Source: Microcosmobacter mediterraneus (GTDB lineage: Bacteria > Bacteroidota > Bacteroidia > Flavobacteriales > Flavobacteriaceae). Taken from it: a stretch of DNA of 64,000 nucleotides. Below are positions 61,965-64,000 of the stretch, one piece after another (positions within the stretch are counted from its first letter, which is position 1; every line of letters begins with the position of its first letter). The translations under genes were made by a program, and so were the position numbers. The stretch lies in the NCBI RefSeq assembly GCF_031846265.1, contig NZ_JAVRIA010000005.1:181356-245355 (forward strand). Reading direction: 5' to 3'. The notes below the pieces were generated by a model. It was not told the DNA's origin. It was given only the letters and a program-made list of their open reading frames with translations, and ran no database searches.

Positions 61965-61972
61965 TACTTTTG
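61965..61972 (+). promoter_or_regulatory. -7 promoter element of the porin gene
   Basis: TACTTTTG, a perfect TAnnTTTG match, 23 bases before the TTG start at 61996. A TTG at 61936-61938 is 26 bases upstream, slightly long for a -33 element. Confidence 0.5.
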
Positions 61973-61995
61973 ATTTTTATTAATTACCCAAGAGC

Positions 61996-63945
61996 TTGAA
62001 CAGATTTGTTTTAATACTGTTTTATTTTATATGTATATCTCTAGGTGCACAAACTAAGAAACCATCTCAGTCCATAAGTGCAGCTCAAAAGGATTCTATA
62101 AAATCAGCTTCAACTAAAGTTTCATCAGAAAAGAAAAAAGCAAATATTAAAGATTATATTGTAATAAGTCATAATCAAGATACTACTCATGTAGATACCA
62201 GCCTCACTATAACTAAAGATTATAAGTTTAATTATTTACGTAAAGATAATTTTAATCTAATGCAGTTTTCAAACATAGGTCAAACTTATAATACACTTAG
62301 TTATAATTTTTATGATAACACTATAAGGCCTTCATTTGGGGCTGAAGCAAAACATTTTAATTATTACCAAATAGAAGATGTAGATTATTATAGAGTACCT
62401 ACACCGTTAACAGAACTTCAATTTAAAACTGCATTTGAACAAGGTCAACTGCTTGATGCTTTTTTTACAGTAAATACGTCTCCAAACTTTAATTTTTCTA
62501 TAGCTTATAAAGGTTTGCGTAGCTTAGGTAAATATCAGCATATATTATCCAGTACTGGGAATTTAAGATTTACAACAAATTATATAACTAAATCTAAACG
62601 CTATAAATTTAAAGCTCATATTGTTACTCAAGATCTATTAAATGAAGAGAATGGTGGTTTAACCCAAGAAGGCATTGAAAATTTTGAATCAGGTAACGAA
62701 GAATTTTTAGATCGATCAGTGTTTGATCCTAATTTTGAAAATGCAGAAAGTAAACTGGTAGGGAAGAGATTTTATATCGACCAAGAGTATAATGTAATTA
62801 AAAAACATGACTCTACTAAAGGTAAATTCTCATTAAGAAATATTACTGTATTTGAAGATAAGTCCTATCGTTATGATCAATCCATTGCTGATGAAGAGTA
62901 TTTTGGTAATTCATTTAATACAGTAATAAAAGATAAGAAGACACTTGAAAATTTCAACACATCGCTAGAAGCATTGTTTAAACTAGATAAAGTAGGTGAT
63001 ATTTCAGCAGGTGTTAACTATAATAATTATAATTACGGTTATGATCAATTGGTTCAAATAAATGGTATCACTATTCCTAATAGAATAAAAGGGTATAACC
63101 TAAGTTTAATAGGAGGGCTTAATACCGATTTTGATAAAATAAAATTTAAAAATGAATTCAAATTAAATGTTATCGGCGAATTTAGCGGTTATTATTTAAA
63201 TTCAGAATTATCAGTTCCTATTAAAGAGAGCCTACTGGGAATTAATCTCAATTTGCATTCCACTCCTCCAAATTTCAACACTTTATTGTTTCAAAGCGAT
63301 TATATAAACTATAATTGGAATAATCAAGAAGTATTTGAGAATGTTCAAACACGTTTGGTTTCTGTAAATTTTAATTTTAAGAACTATTTTAAACTATCAG
63401 CTGATTATACCAACATAGAGAATTTTACTTATTTTACAAATCTTGACCTTTCAACAAGTTATAGTAATGTTAAACCTAAGCAATTTGGCAACTCGGTTGA
63501 TTATTTTAGGCTTAAGTTTTCTAACCAATTTAGTTTTGGTAAGTTTACTTCAGATAATTCTCTACTATATCAAAATGTTTTAGAAGGAAATGGCGTATTA
63601 AATACTCCAGATTTTATTACTAGAAATACAGTATATTTTTCGGATCACCTTTTTAAGAAAGCACTTTTTTTACAGATTGGTATTACATTTAATTATTTTT
63701 CAGATTATCATATGAATGCCTATAATCCATTATTAGGAGAGTTTTTTGTTCAAAACGATCAAAAATTAGGAGGATTCCCAAGATTAGATTTCTTCATTAA
63801 TGCTAAAGTCAGACAAACACGTATTTTTCTAAAAGCTGAACACTTTAATTCAGCTTTTACTGGCTATAACTACTATTCTGCTCCCAATTATCCATTCAGA
63901 GATTTTTCAATAAGATTTGGATTAGTGTGGAACTTCTTCATGTAA
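61996..63945 (+). CDS. Putative porin (Porin_10-like)
   Basis: A 649-aa outer-membrane protein. The start is TTG at 61996, giving a proper signal peptide (MNRFVLILFYFICISLGAQ). A Ser/Lys-rich stretch follows (KKPSQSISAAQKDSIKSAST), then a long run of amphipathic beta strands rich in Tyr, Asn and Phe (residues 90-649), ending SIRFGLVWNFFM with a terminal aromatic residue. This matches the 'putative porin' family of Bacteroidota. Substrate unknown. It is separated from the SusCD unit by a terminator and its own promoter element. Confidence 0.82.
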   Translation: MNRFVLILFYFICISLGAQTKKPSQSISAAQKDSIKSASTKVSSEKKKANIKDYIVISHNQDTTHVDTSLTITKDYKFNYLRKDNFNLMQFSNIGQTYNTLSYNFYDNTIRPSFGAEAKHFNYYQIEDVDYYRVPTPLTELQFKTAFEQGQLLDAFFTVNTSPNFNFSIAYKGLRSLGKYQHILSSTGNLRFTTNYITKSKRYKFKAHIVTQDLLNEENGGLTQEGIENFESGNEEFLDRSVFDPNFENAESKLVGKRFYIDQEYNVIKKHDSTKGKFSLRNITVFEDKSYRYDQSIADEEYFGNSFNTVIKDKKTLENFNTSLEALFKLDKVGDISAGVNYNNYNYGYDQLVQINGITIPNRIKGYNLSLIGGLNTDFDKIKFKNEFKLNVIGEFSGYYLNSELSVPIKESLLGINLNLHSTPPNFNTLLFQSDYINYNWNNQEVFENVQTRLVSVNFNFKNYFKLSADYTNIENFTYFTNLDLSTSYSNVKPKQFGNSVDYFRLKFSNQFSFGKFTSDNSLLYQNVLEGNGVLNTPDFITRNTVYFSDHLFKKALFLQIGITFNYFSDYHMNAYNPLLGEFFVQNDQKLGGFPRLDFFINAKVRQTRIFLKAEHFNSAFTGYNYYSAPNYPFRDFSIRFGLVWNFFM

Positions 63946-64000
63946 TTCAAAAATACACAATTTACTTTTTAACCCATCTATTCTAAATATAAGTAAATAG

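Noticed and set aside
1..64000. CRISPR arrays, tRNA/rRNA genes, phage or insertion sequences
   Set aside because: No regularly spaced direct repeats, no clover-leaf-like gap sequences and no transposase, integrase or phage structural genes were seen in any gap or reading frame.

Overview
The window comes from a Bacteroidota chromosome, almost certainly a gliding, probably marine, member of the Flavobacteriaceae. The sequence is AT-rich (about one-third GC by eye). It carries gldB/gldC, two large secreted proteins with type IX secretion (T9SS) C-terminal domains, a SusC/SusD pair and many short lipoproteins. Several genes are preceded by the Bacteroidota -7 promoter motif TAnnTTTG instead of a sigma70 -10 box. 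No phage, transposase, CRISPR array, tRNA or rRNA was seen, and no non-coding gap exceeds about 235 bases.

Layout. 0.1-5 kb: housekeeping and motility (dnaG, an atypical response regulator, nadE, gldB, gldC). 5.2-21.1 kb: the main unit, a phenylacetyl-CoA catabolic cluster. It runs DUF4230 protein and TetR regulator, then paaE, paaA, B, C, D, G, H, I, J, Z, a paaF-like hydratase and paaY, and ends in an E2 and a fused E1 of a 2-oxoacid dehydrogenase. 21-27 kb: bestrophin, cold-shock protein, SulP transporter, DUF4136 lipoprotein, urocanate hydratase and a 55-aa DUF5522 gene. 27-33 kb: a small HExxH protein back to back with a 1778-aa secreted T9SS protein. 33-39 kb: ACC deaminase-like enzyme, glucosaminidase, hemL, two Spy-like small proteins and tandem alpha/beta hydrolases. 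39-47 kb: zinc metalloprotease, diheme-cytochrome-like protein, lysS, thioredoxin/TPR protein, DUF1573 protein and a membrane-tethered LuxR regulator. 47-56 kb: YqaE/Pmp3 peptide, lipoprotein, lipB, second T9SS protein, nucleoid-associated protein, OmpA-family protein, a large unknown lipoprotein and rnhB. 56-64 kb: SusC, SusD, a Calx-beta lipoprotein and a putative porin.

How the genes work together. PaaABCDE epoxidise phenylacetyl-CoA, PaaG isomerises the epoxide to the oxepin, PaaZ opens and oxidises the ring, and PaaJ/F/H carry out beta-oxidation to acetyl-CoA and succinyl-CoA. PaaI and PaaY are salvage or repair functions. No phenylacetate-CoA ligase (paaK) is present. The operon instead ends in E1/E2 genes that could make phenylacetyl-CoA directly from phenylpyruvate, which is my leading hypothesis for a less-described system here. 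A perfect palindrome just downstream of a TATCTTTG promoter element is a strong candidate operator for the adjacent TetR protein. Other notable points: PaaZ carries an extra C-terminal domain, DnaG has lost all four zinc ligands, the response regulator has Glu in place of the phosphoacceptor Asp, and a terminator is embedded in the coding end of the small HExxH gene.
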